DNA from: Rhodobacteraceae bacterium KLH11
GTDB taxonomy: Bacteria; Pseudomonadota; Alphaproteobacteria; Rhodobacterales; Rhodobacteraceae
Reading direction: 5' to 3'
Assembly (NCBI GenBank): GCA_000158135.1
Contig: DS999533.1
Location: 279,118 to 343,117 of the forward strand
DNA length: 64,000 nucleotides
The notes under the pieces were generated by a model. The model did not search any database. It was not told the origin of the DNA and saw only the letters and a program-made list of their open reading frames with translations. A program made the position numbers and the translations under genes. Below are positions 53,133-62,466 of this stretch, in pieces (position 1 is the stretch's first letter; the number at the start of each line of letters is the position of its first letter).

Positions 53133-54024
53133 AGAGGCCGATGCAAAGCTTCTTCCGGAATTCACACGTCAGCCGATTGAGATCGATGGTAAGCTGGTCA
53201 TGACCTTGTGTGCAGGCAGTGGTCCCGCGCTATTGATGCTGCATGGCGATCCCCAGACGCATCTTTGCTGGCACCATATCGCGCCGAAACTGTCCGAGCG
53301 TTTTTCAGTTGTACTCACGGATATTCGCGGTCGGGGTGAGACACACAAACCGGACCGTGATGCACGAGAGAATGCCTATACCAAGCGTGCTATGGCGGAA
53401 GAACAACTAGCCGTCATGCAGGCTTTGGGGCATGATACTTTCGCAATCGTCTCCCACGACCGTGGTGCGCGCGTGGCAAGACGGCTGACGTTGGACCACC
53501 CTGAGACAGTGACGCAACTTGTGGTCATGGACATTATCCCGGCGCTGGATTTCTACGAAGCATTGAACGCCGAGATCGCACAGGACTACTTCTACTTTTC
53601 CTTCCTGACACAAGACCCTCCGGTTCCGGAACGCCTTATCGCAGGTGATCGGGAAGGTTTTCTGCGCCTCATCTTGGAAGGACTGTCAGACAAGTCTGTT
53701 CAATACGATCAAATGGCGATGGCGGCTTACCTTAAAGCCAACGCAACGCCTGAAGCTATCTCCGCGATGTGCGAGTGTTTCCGTGCCGGGATTCATATCG
53801 ACAGGCTGCACGATGCTGAAAACCGCCGATCCGGACGGCAGATCACCTGTCCAACACTGATTATGTGGGGCGATAAGGGCGTAGTCGGAAAGCACTTCGA
53901 CGTGGAGCGCATTTGGCATGGTTGGTGTTCAGACCCCAGTTTTGCATCCATGCCCAGTGGGCATTTCATCCCTGAGGAAGCGCCCGGCGCTGCTTTGGCG
54001 GCTATCCAAAACTTTTTGAAATAG
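53119..54024 (+). CDS. alpha/beta hydrolase, haloacetate-dehalogenase-like
   Basis: 301-residue hydrolase from ATG 53119. LLMLHGDPQTHLCWHHIAPK and VVLTDIRGRGETHKPD resemble fluoroacetate/haloacetate dehalogenases. The nucleophile elbow reads IVSHDRGARVARRL, with Asp as nucleophile in place of Ser, and the histidine lies in PSGHFIPEEAP. It may cleave a C-halogen bond or an epoxide-like or ester substrate. It is the first enzyme of a six-gene operon. Confidence 0.85.
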   Translation: MTIFEEADAKLLPEFTRQPIEIDGKLVMTLCAGSGPALLMLHGDPQTHLCWHHIAPKLSERFSVVLTDIRGRGETHKPDRDARENAYTKRAMAEEQLAVMQALGHDTFAIVSHDRGARVARRLTLDHPETVTQLVVMDIIPALDFYEALNAEIAQDYFYFSFLTQDPPVPERLIAGDREGFLRLILEGLSDKSVQYDQMAMAAYLKANATPEAISAMCECFRAGIHIDRLHDAENRRSGRQITCPTLIMWGDKGVVGKHFDVERIWHGWCSDPSFASMPSGHFIPEEAPGAALAAIQNFLK

Positions 54025-54035
54025 GGAAGCATTTG

Positions 54036-54923
54036 ATGCGCAAGACTTTCATCACCTGTGCTGTAACCGGAGCCGGGGACGGTTTCAAACGCAACCTGAA
54101 TGTTCCTATTACACCAGATGAGATTGCTGCTTCTGCACTTGCAGCGGCAGATGCAGGAGCGGCCATAGTTCATCTGCATGTCCGTGACCCGGAAACTGGC
54201 GAAGGGTCTCGGGATGATGCTCTCTACAAGCAAGCCGTTGAGAAAATTCGGGGTCAAAACCGAGAGGTCATCATAAACCTCACGGCTGGTATGGGCGGTG
54301 ATGCCATCTTTGGCACCGGTCAACCTGTACCCTTGCTTAAAGGAACGGATCTCGTCGGCCCTGCCGACCGGTTGACTCATGTTGCCGAACTACGCCCGGA
54401 TATCTGCACATTGGATTGCGGGTCTTATAATGTGGGGGATGGCAATCTCGTCTATATCAGCACGTCTGAGTATATCCGAACCGGCGCAGAGCAGATTGCC
54501 GAATTAGGCGTGCGACCCGAGTTGGAAGTGTTCGATCTGGGACATTTGCGATTTGCGTTGAAACTGCTCTCGGAAGGTATGTTTGCCAGCCCGGCCATGA
54601 TCCAGTTCTGCCTTGGCGTGCCCTATGGCGCACCGGCAAACACAGGTGCCATGACTGCAATGGCCGATATGGTGCGGGATCATGATGTCATCTGGTCCGC
54701 CTTTGGCGTCGGGCGCGATCAGCTTCGCATGGTCGCCCAGGCCGTGCTGCTCGGCGGTCATGTCCGGGTCGGGTTGGAGGATAATCTCTATCTGAAGCGC
54801 GGTGTTCCAGCGCGAAATGAAGAGCTGGTGGCGCAGTTGCGTAACATCATAGAAACATTGGGTAATACGGTCATGGTTGCCAGTGAAGCTCGCGAGGTGC
54901 TTGGTCTGAGTGCAGCCTCATGA
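54036..54923 (+). CDS. BKACE (DUF849) beta-keto acid cleavage enzyme
   Basis: 295-residue TIM-barrel enzyme from ATG 54036. CAVTGAGDGF, the metal-binding His pair in AAIVHLHVRDPETGEGSRDD, NLTAGMGGD and GHVRVGLEDNLYL are the BKACE signatures. Family members condense a beta-keto acid with acetyl-CoA to give acetoacetate and a new CoA ester. The keto acid is unknown; the SDR encoded next could produce it from a beta-hydroxy acid. It overlaps the SDR gene by 4 bases. Confidence 0.92.
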   Translation: MRKTFITCAVTGAGDGFKRNLNVPITPDEIAASALAAADAGAAIVHLHVRDPETGEGSRDDALYKQAVEKIRGQNREVIINLTAGMGGDAIFGTGQPVPLLKGTDLVGPADRLTHVAELRPDICTLDCGSYNVGDGNLVYISTSEYIRTGAEQIAELGVRPELEVFDLGHLRFALKLLSEGMFASPAMIQFCLGVPYGAPANTGAMTAMADMVRDHDVIWSAFGVGRDQLRMVAQAVLLGGHVRVGLEDNLYLKRGVPARNEELVAQLRNIIETLGNTVMVASEAREVLGLSAAS

Positions 54924-55675
54924 CCCAGAAACTGATCATTACAGCCGGTGCGAGTGGAATCGGCCTGGCGATAGCGCGGCACTTTGTCAGCAACGGGGCG
55001 TTGGTCGCTATTTGTGATATTGATGCTGCCGCCATCGGCCAAGTCACAGATGAGTTCGCCCTCGCGACAACATGCGATGTCACTGATGTCGAGGCCGTGG
55101 CGTCCTTTGTGGATCAAGCCGTGGAGCGCATGGGCGGGCTTACTACGGTGATTGCCAATGCAGGTACGGCTGGCCCAACAGCCCTGATCGAAGACATTGT
55201 CCCGGAGGATTGGGCGCGAACCGTCGCGGTAAACCCCACAGGGCAATATGCCTTATGCCGCGCAGCAGTCCCTTATCTCAAAGCACACAACAAAGGCTCG
55301 GTTATCTTGATGTCTTCTGCGGCTGGACGGCTCGGATTGCCGATGCGCAGCCCGTATGCCGCAGCAAAGTGGGGTGTGGTCGGGTTGAAAGAGACCCTCG
55401 CAATGGAACTTGGACCGCACAGCATCACGGTCAATGCAATCTTGCCGGGTTCGGTCAAAGGCCCGCGCATGGATGCCGTATTGGCCGCCAAAGCTAAGGC
55501 TTCTGGCATTTCGCTGGACGCAGCGCGGAATGCCGAGGTTCAGAATACGTCCCTTGGGCGCATGATCGAACCCGACGAAATCGCGGAACTCACATGGTTT
55601 GTCGCTTCGCCTGCTGCACGGTCCATTTCCGGGCAGTCACTCGGGCTGTGTGGAAATTTTGAAACATTGAGATAG
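54920..55675 (+). CDS. short-chain dehydrogenase/reductase
   Basis: 251-residue SDR. The cofactor loop is IITAGASGIGLAIARHF, with Ala replacing the usual first Gly after TAG. NAG and the catalytic set (MSSAAGRLG, YAAAK) are present. Asp in AICDIDAAA suggests NAD. Between BKACE and a glyoxalase-like gene it may oxidise a beta-hydroxy acid to the BKACE substrate. Confidence 0.88.
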   Translation: MTQKLIITAGASGIGLAIARHFVSNGALVAICDIDAAAIGQVTDEFALATTCDVTDVEAVASFVDQAVERMGGLTTVIANAGTAGPTALIEDIVPEDWARTVAVNPTGQYALCRAAVPYLKAHNKGSVILMSSAAGRLGLPMRSPYAAAKWGVVGLKETLAMELGPHSITVNAILPGSVKGPRMDAVLAAKAKASGISLDAARNAEVQNTSLGRMIEPDEIAELTWFVASPAARSISGQSLGLCGNFETLR

Positions 55676-55683
55676 GATAAAAT

Positions 55684-56316
55684 ATGGGCAATACCAACTT
55701 ACTCAAGCTGGATCATATTACGGTTGTGGCACAATCCCTCGAAGAGGGCTGCACTTATATCAAAGACGCGCTTGGGATCGACATGCCAGACGGTGGCGCG
55801 CATCTCCGAATGGGTACCCACAACAAACTGATGTCTCTGGGCGACGACGTGTTCCTGGAATTGATCGCCATTGATCCGGATGCTAGCGCGCCTGACCGTC
55901 CCAGATGGTTCAATCTGGACGCTTTTGATGACGACCCACGGCTGGGTACGTGGGTCGTCGGAACTGACGATATTGATGCCACTTTGGCTCAGCTGCCTCC
56001 TATCAGCGGTCCTGCAAACGAGATCACGCGGGGCGATCTGACGTGGCTCATTTCCATTCCTGATGATGGCACAATGCCGCTTGGTGGAGCGTGTCCAACG
56101 CTAATTGAATGGCCGGATCGCCCTCACCCTGCGTCCAGAATGACAGATTTGGGGTGCCGCTTAACCTCATTGACGATCGAACACCCGGAGGCAGGAACAA
56201 TCCAAGGATTGATCGGAGACCGCATCGACAGTGATTTTATCACGATCACTGATGGGCCAGGAATGAAGATCAAAGCCTCCATTCAAACACCATCCGGTAC
56301 AAGAGAACTTTCATGA
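55684..56316 (+). CDS. glyoxalase-like (VOC) protein
   Basis: 210-residue protein of the glyoxalase-like domain group: LKLDHITVVAQSLEEGCTYI, GIDMPDGGAHLRMGTHNKLM and DDVFLELIAIDPDA near the N-terminus give the first VOC module, with a divergent second half. Members are often metal-dependent isomerases or lyases, but the reaction here is unknown. It overlaps the racemase gene by 4 bases. Confidence 0.8.
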   Translation: MGNTNLLKLDHITVVAQSLEEGCTYIKDALGIDMPDGGAHLRMGTHNKLMSLGDDVFLELIAIDPDASAPDRPRWFNLDAFDDDPRLGTWVVGTDDIDATLAQLPPISGPANEITRGDLTWLISIPDDGTMPLGGACPTLIEWPDRPHPASRMTDLGCRLTSLTIEHPEAGTIQGLIGDRIDSDFITITDGPGMKIKASIQTPSGTRELS

Positions 56317-57038
56317 AAGATACAAATGAAATGCGTACTTTAGCGCTGATCGGCGGCATGAGCTGGGAGTCGACAGCTCTCTATTATTCGGGTCTTAATC
56401 GCGGCGTAGCGGAGAAAATGGGTGGTCTTCATTCTGCCCCGTTGCTCATGGCAAGTGTCGATTTTCAGAAGATCGTGGATTACCAGTTATCAGACCAATG
56501 GGACAAAGCAGGTTGTGAACTTGCTGATCTTGCCAAGCGACTGGAAGATGCCGGAGCGGATGCAATCGCCTTGGCCGTGAACACAATGCACAAGGTAGCT
56601 GACCCCATTCGGGATGCAGTTTCCATTCCGTTTCTGGATATTCGAGAGGCGTTGGGCACTGCGCTAACATCTACGGGTGCCGACAAAGCCGTGTTACTGG
56701 GGACAAACTATGTTGCCCGTGAAGACTACTATTTTGGGCAGGTTGGGGCGAGATTGGCTGGCGAAATGAAGCTGTCACTCTTGCCCGACGACGAGCAGTC
56801 CTTCGTTCACGACATCATTTATGGAGAGCTTGCGAAGGGGGAAGTATCTCCAGTGACACGGCAGAAGATTGCAAATGGAATTTCCCGAGTTGTATCCGAA
56901 CAAGGCGTTGGCGCTGTCGCCTTGGCTTGTACTGAATTGCCTATGCTGGACCTGGGGAAACTATTGCCCGACCTACCAATTGCTGATTCAACCAACGCGC
57001 ATATAGCTGCCTGTGTAAACTTCATTACGAACAGCTAG
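56313..57038 (+). CDS. aspartate/glutamate racemase family protein
   Basis: 241-residue two-domain racemase. The conserved sites are GGMSWESTALYYSGLNRG, Thr91 in AVNTMHKVAD and Cys206 in ALACTELPML. The Thr/Cys pair matches the E. coli YgeA-type L-Asp/Glu racemase rather than Cys/Cys enzymes. It closes the operon and suggests that a chiral amino-acid-like or carboxylic substrate is handled. Confidence 0.88.
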   Translation: MKDTNEMRTLALIGGMSWESTALYYSGLNRGVAEKMGGLHSAPLLMASVDFQKIVDYQLSDQWDKAGCELADLAKRLEDAGADAIALAVNTMHKVADPIRDAVSIPFLDIREALGTALTSTGADKAVLLGTNYVAREDYYFGQVGARLAGEMKLSLLPDDEQSFVHDIIYGELAKGEVSPVTRQKIANGISRVVSEQGVGAVALACTELPMLDLGKLLPDLPIADSTNAHIAACVNFITNS

Positions 57039-57380
57039 CGGGGCATAGAGCGGGCATTGGTCGAACGGCAGGTTCGTCCGCACCTTACCTGTAGGAAGGT
57101 GATCTCGCGGATGGCACGGATTGCGTAGCCCGGCCTTTCGTCAAAGATGCGGCGAACCAGCCTGAAGAGCCCCCTTCAACCGATGCTGCACCGCGCGCAC
57201 GGGCCGCAGGGAGAATGTATCGTTTTGGTTCCGTCCGGAGGCCGGTGCAGCCGGCGTCCGGATAGAGCCCGGTCACGAGCTGAAGGCTCGGGATTTGCCC
57301 AGACCACTACCGACATTCGAAAACAGATCAGAGATCTACGCATTGCGGACGAAGCATGGGTAATAGGGCTGACCGGGTTG
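57039..57380. other. intergenic upstream of the IS1111-type element
   Basis: GC-rich stretch with no recognisable gene. Several local stems are possible, for example GAGCC/GGCTC around 57266-57292. It could be decayed coding sequence. Confidence 0.3.
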
Positions 57381-57436
57381 ATGGGTCAGGTTCTTGATAG
57401 AGTTGCAGGATGTTTCTGCAATTTGAGGAGAACGAA

Positions 57437-58471
57437 ATGGATTACTATGTGGGTTTGGATGTGTCGTTGCGGTCGGTGGCTGTCTGCGTGATTGACGCTG
57501 ATGGCAAACATATCTTCGAGCGCTCGATGGCATGTGAGGTTGAGGATATCTCGGCCTGCCTGCGCGATGTACCTGCTGGTCAGTGTCGGGTTGGATTTGA
57601 GTCCGGTGCAATGAGTCAACATCTTTACTTTGGCCTGCGGGCAGCTGGCTTTGATGTTGTCTGCATGGAAGCAAGACAAGTGAACGCGGCCCTGTCAGCT
57701 ATGCGCAATAAGACCGACAAAACGGATGCGCGTGGGATTGCACAGGTGCTGCGGTCCGGATGGTACGGCAAGGTCTTTATCAAGAGCCGCGAAGCACACG
57801 CGTTAAGAGCGCTCCTGAGCAGTCGCAAGGCGGTTCAGAAGAAATGCATCGACCTGGCCAATGAAGTTCGTGGCTTGTTCCGGGTCTTTGGCTTGCGCTT
57901 GCCACCCCGTGTCGATCAGGGGTCATTCGATGAGCGGGTCCGTCCATTGATCGAGGCAGACCCGGATTTGTCTCATGCACTTTTGCCACTGCTAGATGCG
58001 CGGGCTGTGCTTTACAAAACCTATCGCGAGTTGGACCGCCGTGTGAAGCAGGCGGCAAGTCATGACGAGATCTGTCTGCGCTTCATGGCGATTCCGGGTG
58101 TCGGCCCGATTGCGGCCCTGACGTTCCGTGCGGCTGTCGATGATCCAGCCCGGTTTGCCAGCTCTCGCACCGTTGCCGCTCACTTCGGCCTAACCCCGCG
58201 ACGATATCAGTCCGGGGAGATGGACAACCCAGGCCGCATCTCAAAGGCAGGCGACAGAGATGTACGTGCGACGCTCTATGCTGCGGCCAATGCGATGATG
58301 ATGCGCTCTGTTGCGAGTTCCGAAATCAAGAGCTGGGGCCTGCGCCTGATGCGCCGCAAAGGCCGCCGCCGTGCTCTGGTCGCCGTCGCCAGAAAGCTGG
58401 CCGTCATCATGCACCGCATGTGGGCTGACAACACCGAGTTCCGTCATGGGAAAATGGAGGGAATTGCATGA
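57437..58471 (+). CDS. IS110-family transposase (DEDD recombinase)
   Basis: 344-residue recombinase from ATG 57437 (GAGGAGAACGAA upstream). The N-terminal RuvC-like domain has MDYYVGLDVSLRSVAVCV, FESGAMSQHLYFGLRAAGFD and NKTDKTDARGIAQVLRSG, giving the DEDD acids. The C-terminal transposase_20 domain has FMAIPGVGPIAALTFRAAVD, with the serine region in the LTPRRYQSGEMDNPGRISKA stretch. Full length and apparently intact. Confidence 0.92.
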   Translation: MDYYVGLDVSLRSVAVCVIDADGKHIFERSMACEVEDISACLRDVPAGQCRVGFESGAMSQHLYFGLRAAGFDVVCMEARQVNAALSAMRNKTDKTDARGIAQVLRSGWYGKVFIKSREAHALRALLSSRKAVQKKCIDLANEVRGLFRVFGLRLPPRVDQGSFDERVRPLIEADPDLSHALLPLLDARAVLYKTYRELDRRVKQAASHDEICLRFMAIPGVGPIAALTFRAAVDDPARFASSRTVAAHFGLTPRRYQSGEMDNPGRISKAGDRDVRATLYAAANAMMMRSVASSEIKSWGLRLMRRKGRRRALVAVARKLAVIMHRMWADNTEFRHGKMEGIA

Positions 58472-58708
58472 ACTGATACCCCTTCCAGAAGCCAAAGACG
58501 GGATCGTCCCTCACCGGACGAGGTCTGTGGATGACGCCGAAAAAGCTCACTGCGCAACTTGAAGCGCGAGACTAAGCGGGGCGCTCCACGTCCAATCCGA
58601 CACATGCATGCAGCGGTCCAACCGAACCGGGCCATCAATGACTGCGAAGAGAAGTGTGACCCGGATGAGAGACAGCGACCCCAAAGCGCGGAAACAAAAC
58701 GATGAAAT
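58472..58708 (+). ncRNA. candidate guide (seekRNA/bridge RNA) region of the IS
   Basis: About 240 bp of non-coding sequence lies between the transposase stop and the right subterminal repeat. IS1111-group elements carry a structured target-guiding RNA in this position. A perfect TCGTCC/GGACGA stem with a 6-base loop occurs at about 58504-58521, and further GC stems follow. The RNA itself is inferred from element type and position. Confidence 0.4.
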
Positions 58709-58795
58709 GAACTTGACCCAAACGCCCGATTAGAGAAGTTAGCTTTCGCTGCGCTTGTTCCAATGTCTGCTACTGCCTTTTGAAGAGCTGATGTC

Positions 58796-59101
58796 TCAAC
58801 CCGGATGGATCAAGCGCCCCCCGTAAACAAAGACCTGTTTCCATTTGATGATCGAATACGATTGCCTGAGGCCAGTCGGCCAAAACGGGTCTTCATGCAC
58901 CAGTTGATCCACGTCGTCCCCTGAGCTTGCTTCCACAATCCATAATCCGTCGCGTCCTTGACCTTCGGCGTCAAACAATGGGCCAGCGGCCTTGATCTTG
59001 TCTGCGTTCCGCTCCAAGAAATCAAGGTGCTTGGCCATGTGTGTTTTGCGGATATCAGGGTCGGCGTCACATGCGTCTTCGAACAGGATGATGAACTTCA
59101 T
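58796..59101 (-). CDS. YciI-family protein
   Basis: 101-residue dimeric ferredoxin-like fold protein from ATG 59101, with AAGGAG eight bases upstream. FIILFEDACDADPDIRKTHM, DFLERNADKIKAAGPLFD and VHEDPFWPTGL are YciI features, including the conserved His and Asp of the presumed active site. Reactions in the family vary (dechlorination, muconolactone-type isomerisation). It is divergent from a LysR gene that probably controls it. Confidence 0.87.
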   Translation of the reverse strand: MKFIILFEDACDADPDIRKTHMAKHLDFLERNADKIKAAGPLFDAEGQGRDGLWIVEASSGDDVDQLVHEDPFWPTGLRQSYSIIKWKQVFVYGGRLIHPG

Positions 59102-59182
59102 GTCTTTCGCTCCTTGGGATTTGTGAAACCATAGCTGCCACATCATAATTGAAGATTGAGTCAGCAAGTTTGCCGCCTTACA

Positions 59183-59196
59183 CTGCAAAAATGCAG
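59183..59196. promoter_or_regulatory. inverted repeat in the yciI-lysR intergenic region
   Basis: CTGCA-AAAA-TGCAG is a short palindrome just upstream of the LysR gene start (59201). It may be the LysR autoregulatory site, though it is shorter than a typical T-N11-A box. Confidence 0.35.
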
Positions 59197-59200
59197 AAGC

Positions 59201-60070
59201 ATGATTGGAACGATCTCAAATCTCAAGCATCTCTTGGCGCTTCACCGCGAAGGAAGGCTGACCGAAGCAGGGCGGGCGGTTGGCGTTAGCGATACAACGG
59301 TAGCCCGCCGGATAAGAACGCTCGAAGAGGCATTGGCGACGACACTGTTCTTGCGCAGCGCAAATGGACGGTACGAGCCGACAGACGCGGCGCTGCAGAT
59401 TCTGTCACACGCTGAGAACATTGAAGCCAGCCACGCTGCGATAAGCGCAATCTTAGGCGAAAGCACCAACGGGGTCACAGGTTCGGTGCGCCTGAGTGCG
59501 GTACCCGTTATCGTGAACCGTTTCCTGGTCCCTCAACTTCATCATTTGATCCGTCTGCATCCAAACCTCAGCATCGAGCTTGTTCCGAGTGCGGAAAATC
59601 TGGACTTGTCCAAGCGCGAGGCCGATCTTTCAGTGCGCTTTGCTCGTCCATCTGATGGTGGGCTGCGCACCAAGGTGCAAAAGCTGGGCGAGGTATCATT
59701 CGTCGCCTGCGCTGCAACTGTTTTCTCGCCGGAGCAATGTGCGACTTTGGGCTGGATCACCTACGACGAGGTGTACTCTCGCCTTCCGCAGGCGCGTTGG
59801 CTTGAAAGGAACGCAAAGCCTGAAGACCGGTGTGCATGTTTGCGAGTAACGGATGTCGAGACGGCGATGCGGGCCGTTGCGGCGGGGATTGGAAAGACGC
59901 TGCTCCCAAAAGCAATCGTATTGTCCGATCCAAGATTTCGAGTGATCGAGCCAGATGATTGCGCCAAGTATCCAAGCAGGGAAGTTTGGATGTTGTCGCA
60001 TGTGGATCAGACATCAAGAGTGTCAATTACGGCAGTCAAAGAGTGGCTAGTGAATCTGAGCTGGCACTAA
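59201..60070 (+). CDS. LysR-family transcriptional regulator
   Basis: 289-residue regulator from ATG 59201. The N-terminal helix-turn-helix reads LLALHREGRLTEAGRAVGVS then TTVARRIRTLEEAL, followed by a substrate-binding domain with LVPQLHHLIRLHPNLSIELV and SKREADLSVRFARPSDG. It is divergent from yciI with a 99-bp gap. A longer frame from TTG 59156 overlaps the presumed promoter and is not used. Confidence 0.88.
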   Translation: MIGTISNLKHLLALHREGRLTEAGRAVGVSDTTVARRIRTLEEALATTLFLRSANGRYEPTDAALQILSHAENIEASHAAISAILGESTNGVTGSVRLSAVPVIVNRFLVPQLHHLIRLHPNLSIELVPSAENLDLSKREADLSVRFARPSDGGLRTKVQKLGEVSFVACAATVFSPEQCATLGWITYDEVYSRLPQARWLERNAKPEDRCACLRVTDVETAMRAVAAGIGKTLLPKAIVLSDPRFRVIEPDDCAKYPSREVWMLSHVDQTSRVSITAVKEWLVNLSWH

Positions 60071-60122
60071 AGAGCCTGCTATATAGCGGTCATTCATACA
60101 AGCCGCAGCGCCAGTCCTCTTT

Positions 60123-60430
60123 GGGCTGATGTTGTTGAAAAACTCTTCCTTGATCGACGCCTAATTGGCTGATTCAATTCGTTCATTGAGCGGGAGAATT
60201 TACGATGATGGGGCCGAGACAGGAAGCACAAGCGGCACTGTTTTACGAGTTTTCGCTGGAGGAGCATGTCCCGCAAGACCACCTTTTGCGATCGGTTGAT
60301 CGGCATCTCGACCTGAGCAGCATCCGTGGACATCTGGCAGGTTTCTACAGCCACACGAGGCGTCCATCGGTCGATCCTGAACTGATGATCCTGATGCTGT
60401 TGGTCGGGTATTGTTTTGGCATACCGAGGA
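60123..60430 (+). mobile_element. truncated IS1182-type element
   Basis: The end motif GGGCTGATGTTGTTGAAAAA starts at 60123, and from ATG 60205 the sequence encodes the first about 73 residues of an IS1182 transposase (EFSLEEHVPQDHLLRSVDRH, VDPELMILMLLVGYCFGI). The match to the complete copy at 51177-52720 stops at about 60425. The rest is lost. Confidence 0.82.
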
Positions 60431-60502
60431 CGATCAAGGTGCGGAGCCAAAGTGATCCATTATCTTGGAAACTTCCCCCAAACCGCTTCTTGGGAGGATC
60501 GC

Positions 60503-61435
60503 CTACAGAAACTCGATTGCTCCCTCGGGGCTTGAATCTGCGATCTCTTGAAGAGCGTCACGCGCGGCGTGAACAAAGCTCTCTGACCTTGTGTTGGTTT
60601 TTCCAGTCTTCAAACGAAACGCGCCGATTCGCCACCAGGTTTCGGGGGCAAGGGGGATGAACCGCATGCTATTCTGAGCCAATACATCGCAAGCTGCGAC
60701 GCAATCGATAATCGCGGCGCCAATGCCTTGAACAGCGAGTTGGCAGGCCAATAGCGACGAGGAGGTTTCCGAAGCAAATTGAGGTCGGATGTCGGCATCC
60801 CGGAAAATCTGATCGATCTGCTCCCGAACCATAAGCCCGGGCAGATACCCGATGCAGGGCGTCGTGATCAGGTCCTTGGGCGACACCTGATCGCGGTTTG
60901 CGAGGGGGTGTTTATCGCGCACTAGAATCCCTGCACGCACGCGTACCAAAGGTTCAGTGACCAGCGCCTGATGATCCAGCGGAAGCATGCCAAGACCGAT
61001 GTCGAAGGGCCGGCTGGCGGCCCATCTCTGGATGTCATTACGCCGCAACACAGAGGTCTGGACGGTGTCACTCTGCTGGCCTTGGGAATACAGCCGTTGC
61101 GCCCGCGGGAGCAGCCCAAGCGAGAGCCGGGGCATGCAGATCACCGAGAGCGTTTCGCGTTCTTCGGACTTGATCGTCTCGACCATGGCCGGGATTTCCG
61201 CCAGCCCATGCAGAACATGCTGGATTTCGGAATGAAACCTCAGGCCTTCAGGTGTTGGTTTGAGTTGCCGATTGGTGCGTTCGAAGAGCGAAAGTCCGAT
61301 ATCGCGTTCCAGCTCCAGCAACTGGCGGCTGGCGGCGGACTGGCTGGTATTGAGCAATCTAGCCGCAGCGCCGAGCGTGCCCGTCGTGATGATCGCATCG
61401 AAGATCTTCAAAGATCTGACGCTGAGCCCTGCCAT
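60503..61435 (-). CDS. LysR-family transcriptional regulator
   Basis: 310-residue regulator. Helix-turn-helix: SLKIFDAIITTGTLGAAARL, LNTSQSAASRQLLELERDIG. The effector domain includes FDIGLGMLPLDHQAL and GYLPGLMVREQIDQIF. It is divergent from the lyase/AcnX operon with 92 bp between start codons and is the likely regulator of it. Confidence 0.9.
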   Translation of the reverse strand: MAGLSVRSLKIFDAIITTGTLGAAARLLNTSQSAASRQLLELERDIGLSLFERTNRQLKPTPEGLRFHSEIQHVLHGLAEIPAMVETIKSEERETLSVICMPRLSLGLLPRAQRLYSQGQQSDTVQTSVLRRNDIQRWAASRPFDIGLGMLPLDHQALVTEPLVRVRAGILVRDKHPLANRDQVSPKDLITTPCIGYLPGLMVREQIDQIFRDADIRPQFASETSSSLLACQLAVQGIGAAIIDCVAACDVLAQNSMRFIPLAPETWWRIGAFRLKTGKTNTRSESFVHAARDALQEIADSSPEGAIEFL

Positions 61436-61527
61436 TCCTGCATCCCGATTTTCGCATCATTTATATCCATGTTTGCAATATACAGGTTTCAGGTCGTCGG
61501 CTAGGCTTTTCGCAAACGGAGGATCAC

Positions 61528-62466
61528 ATGCTCGACGTCACAAAAGACCCTCGCGACCGCCGCGCCACGTTTCGCGAGGCCCTCGACACCGGAAAACTGC
61601 AGCGCTTTGCGGGATCGTTTTCGCCCTTTGTTGCGCGTCTGTGCGAGCAAATCGGGTTCGACGGGGTCTATGTGCCGGGCGCCTCGTTGGCCAACGACCT
61701 GGCGCTGCCTGACATCGCCCTGACGACGCTCACCGAGGTGAATACCCGCGCACAGCAGATCGTGCTGGCGACGAACCTCCCCACGGTCCTCGATGCGGAT
61801 ACCGGCTTTGGCCCGCCGCAAAGCGTCTATCGCACGGCCTACGAGATGGACGCGGCCGGCATAAGCTGCATTCACATCGAGGACCAGGTGGAGCCGAAGC
61901 GCTGCGGTCATCTCGATAACAAGGTGATCTGCTCGCGCGAGATCATGGCACAGCGCATTCGTGCCGCGCAGGACGGCAAGCGGGATCCGAACTTCTTGGT
62001 TATGGCACGAACCGATGCGCGCGCCGTCGAGGGGCTGGATGCGGCGGTGGACCGGGTGAAAGCCTATGTCGATGCAGGTGCCGACGCGATCTTTGCGGAA
62101 GCCATGCATGACGAGAGCGAAATCGCTGCGATGCGGGCAGCCTTCGACGTGCCGCTTCTGGTGAACATGACCGCCTTCGGTCAATCCAAGCTTCTGCACA
62201 AGGATCAATTGCAGGATCTGGGCGTGAACATTGTGATCTATCCCAACACGGCCTTCCGTCTGGCGATGAAAGCGGTCGAGGATGGCATGACGCGCCTTTT
62301 TGAGGAGGGCATTCAGACCGGGTTCATTGACGATCTGCAAAAGCGCTCGCGCCTCTACGAAATCCTCGACTACTCGGCATACAATCGTTTCGACGAGTCG
62401 ACCTTCAACTTCGACGTGCCCGACGGCGATGGCCGCACGAAGGGACAGGTTAAGGCGGCCGAGTGA
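61528..62466 (+). CDS. isocitrate lyase/PEP mutase family enzyme (methylisocitrate-lyase-like)
   Basis: 312-residue TIM-barrel lyase. The metal-binding acids lie in VLDADTGFGPP (Asp89, Asp91) and the catalytic loop is KRCGH (124-128), as in PrpB-type C-C lyases. HIEDQVEPKRCGH and MARTDARAVEG are typical. Its partner genes encode AcnX, not a methylcitrate synthase, so the substrate is probably a related branched hydroxy-dicarboxylate. GGAGGATC precedes the ATG, and its stop overlaps the acnX start by one base. Confidence 0.87.
   Translation: MLDVTKDPRDRRATFREALDTGKLQRFAGSFSPFVARLCEQIGFDGVYVPGASLANDLALPDIALTTLTEVNTRAQQIVLATNLPTVLDADTGFGPPQSVYRTAYEMDAAGISCIHIEDQVEPKRCGHLDNKVICSREIMAQRIRAAQDGKRDPNFLVMARTDARAVEGLDAAVDRVKAYVDAGADAIFAEAMHDESEIAAMRAAFDVPLLVNMTAFGQSKLLHKDQLQDLGVNIVIYPNTAFRLAMKAVEDGMTRLFEEGIQTGFIDDLQKRSRLYEILDYSAYNRFDESTFNFDVPDGDGRTKGQVKAAE

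Larger units (their letters stand above)
57383..58719 (+). mobile_element. IS110/IS1111-type insertion sequence
   Basis: The transposase gene is flanked by subterminal inverted repeats, GGGTCAGGTTC (57383-57393) and GGGTCAAGTTC (reverse complement, 58709-58719), matching 10 of 11. Subterminal repeats mark the IS1111 subgroup. Exact outer ends cannot be fixed because this family makes no target duplication. Confidence 0.7.
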
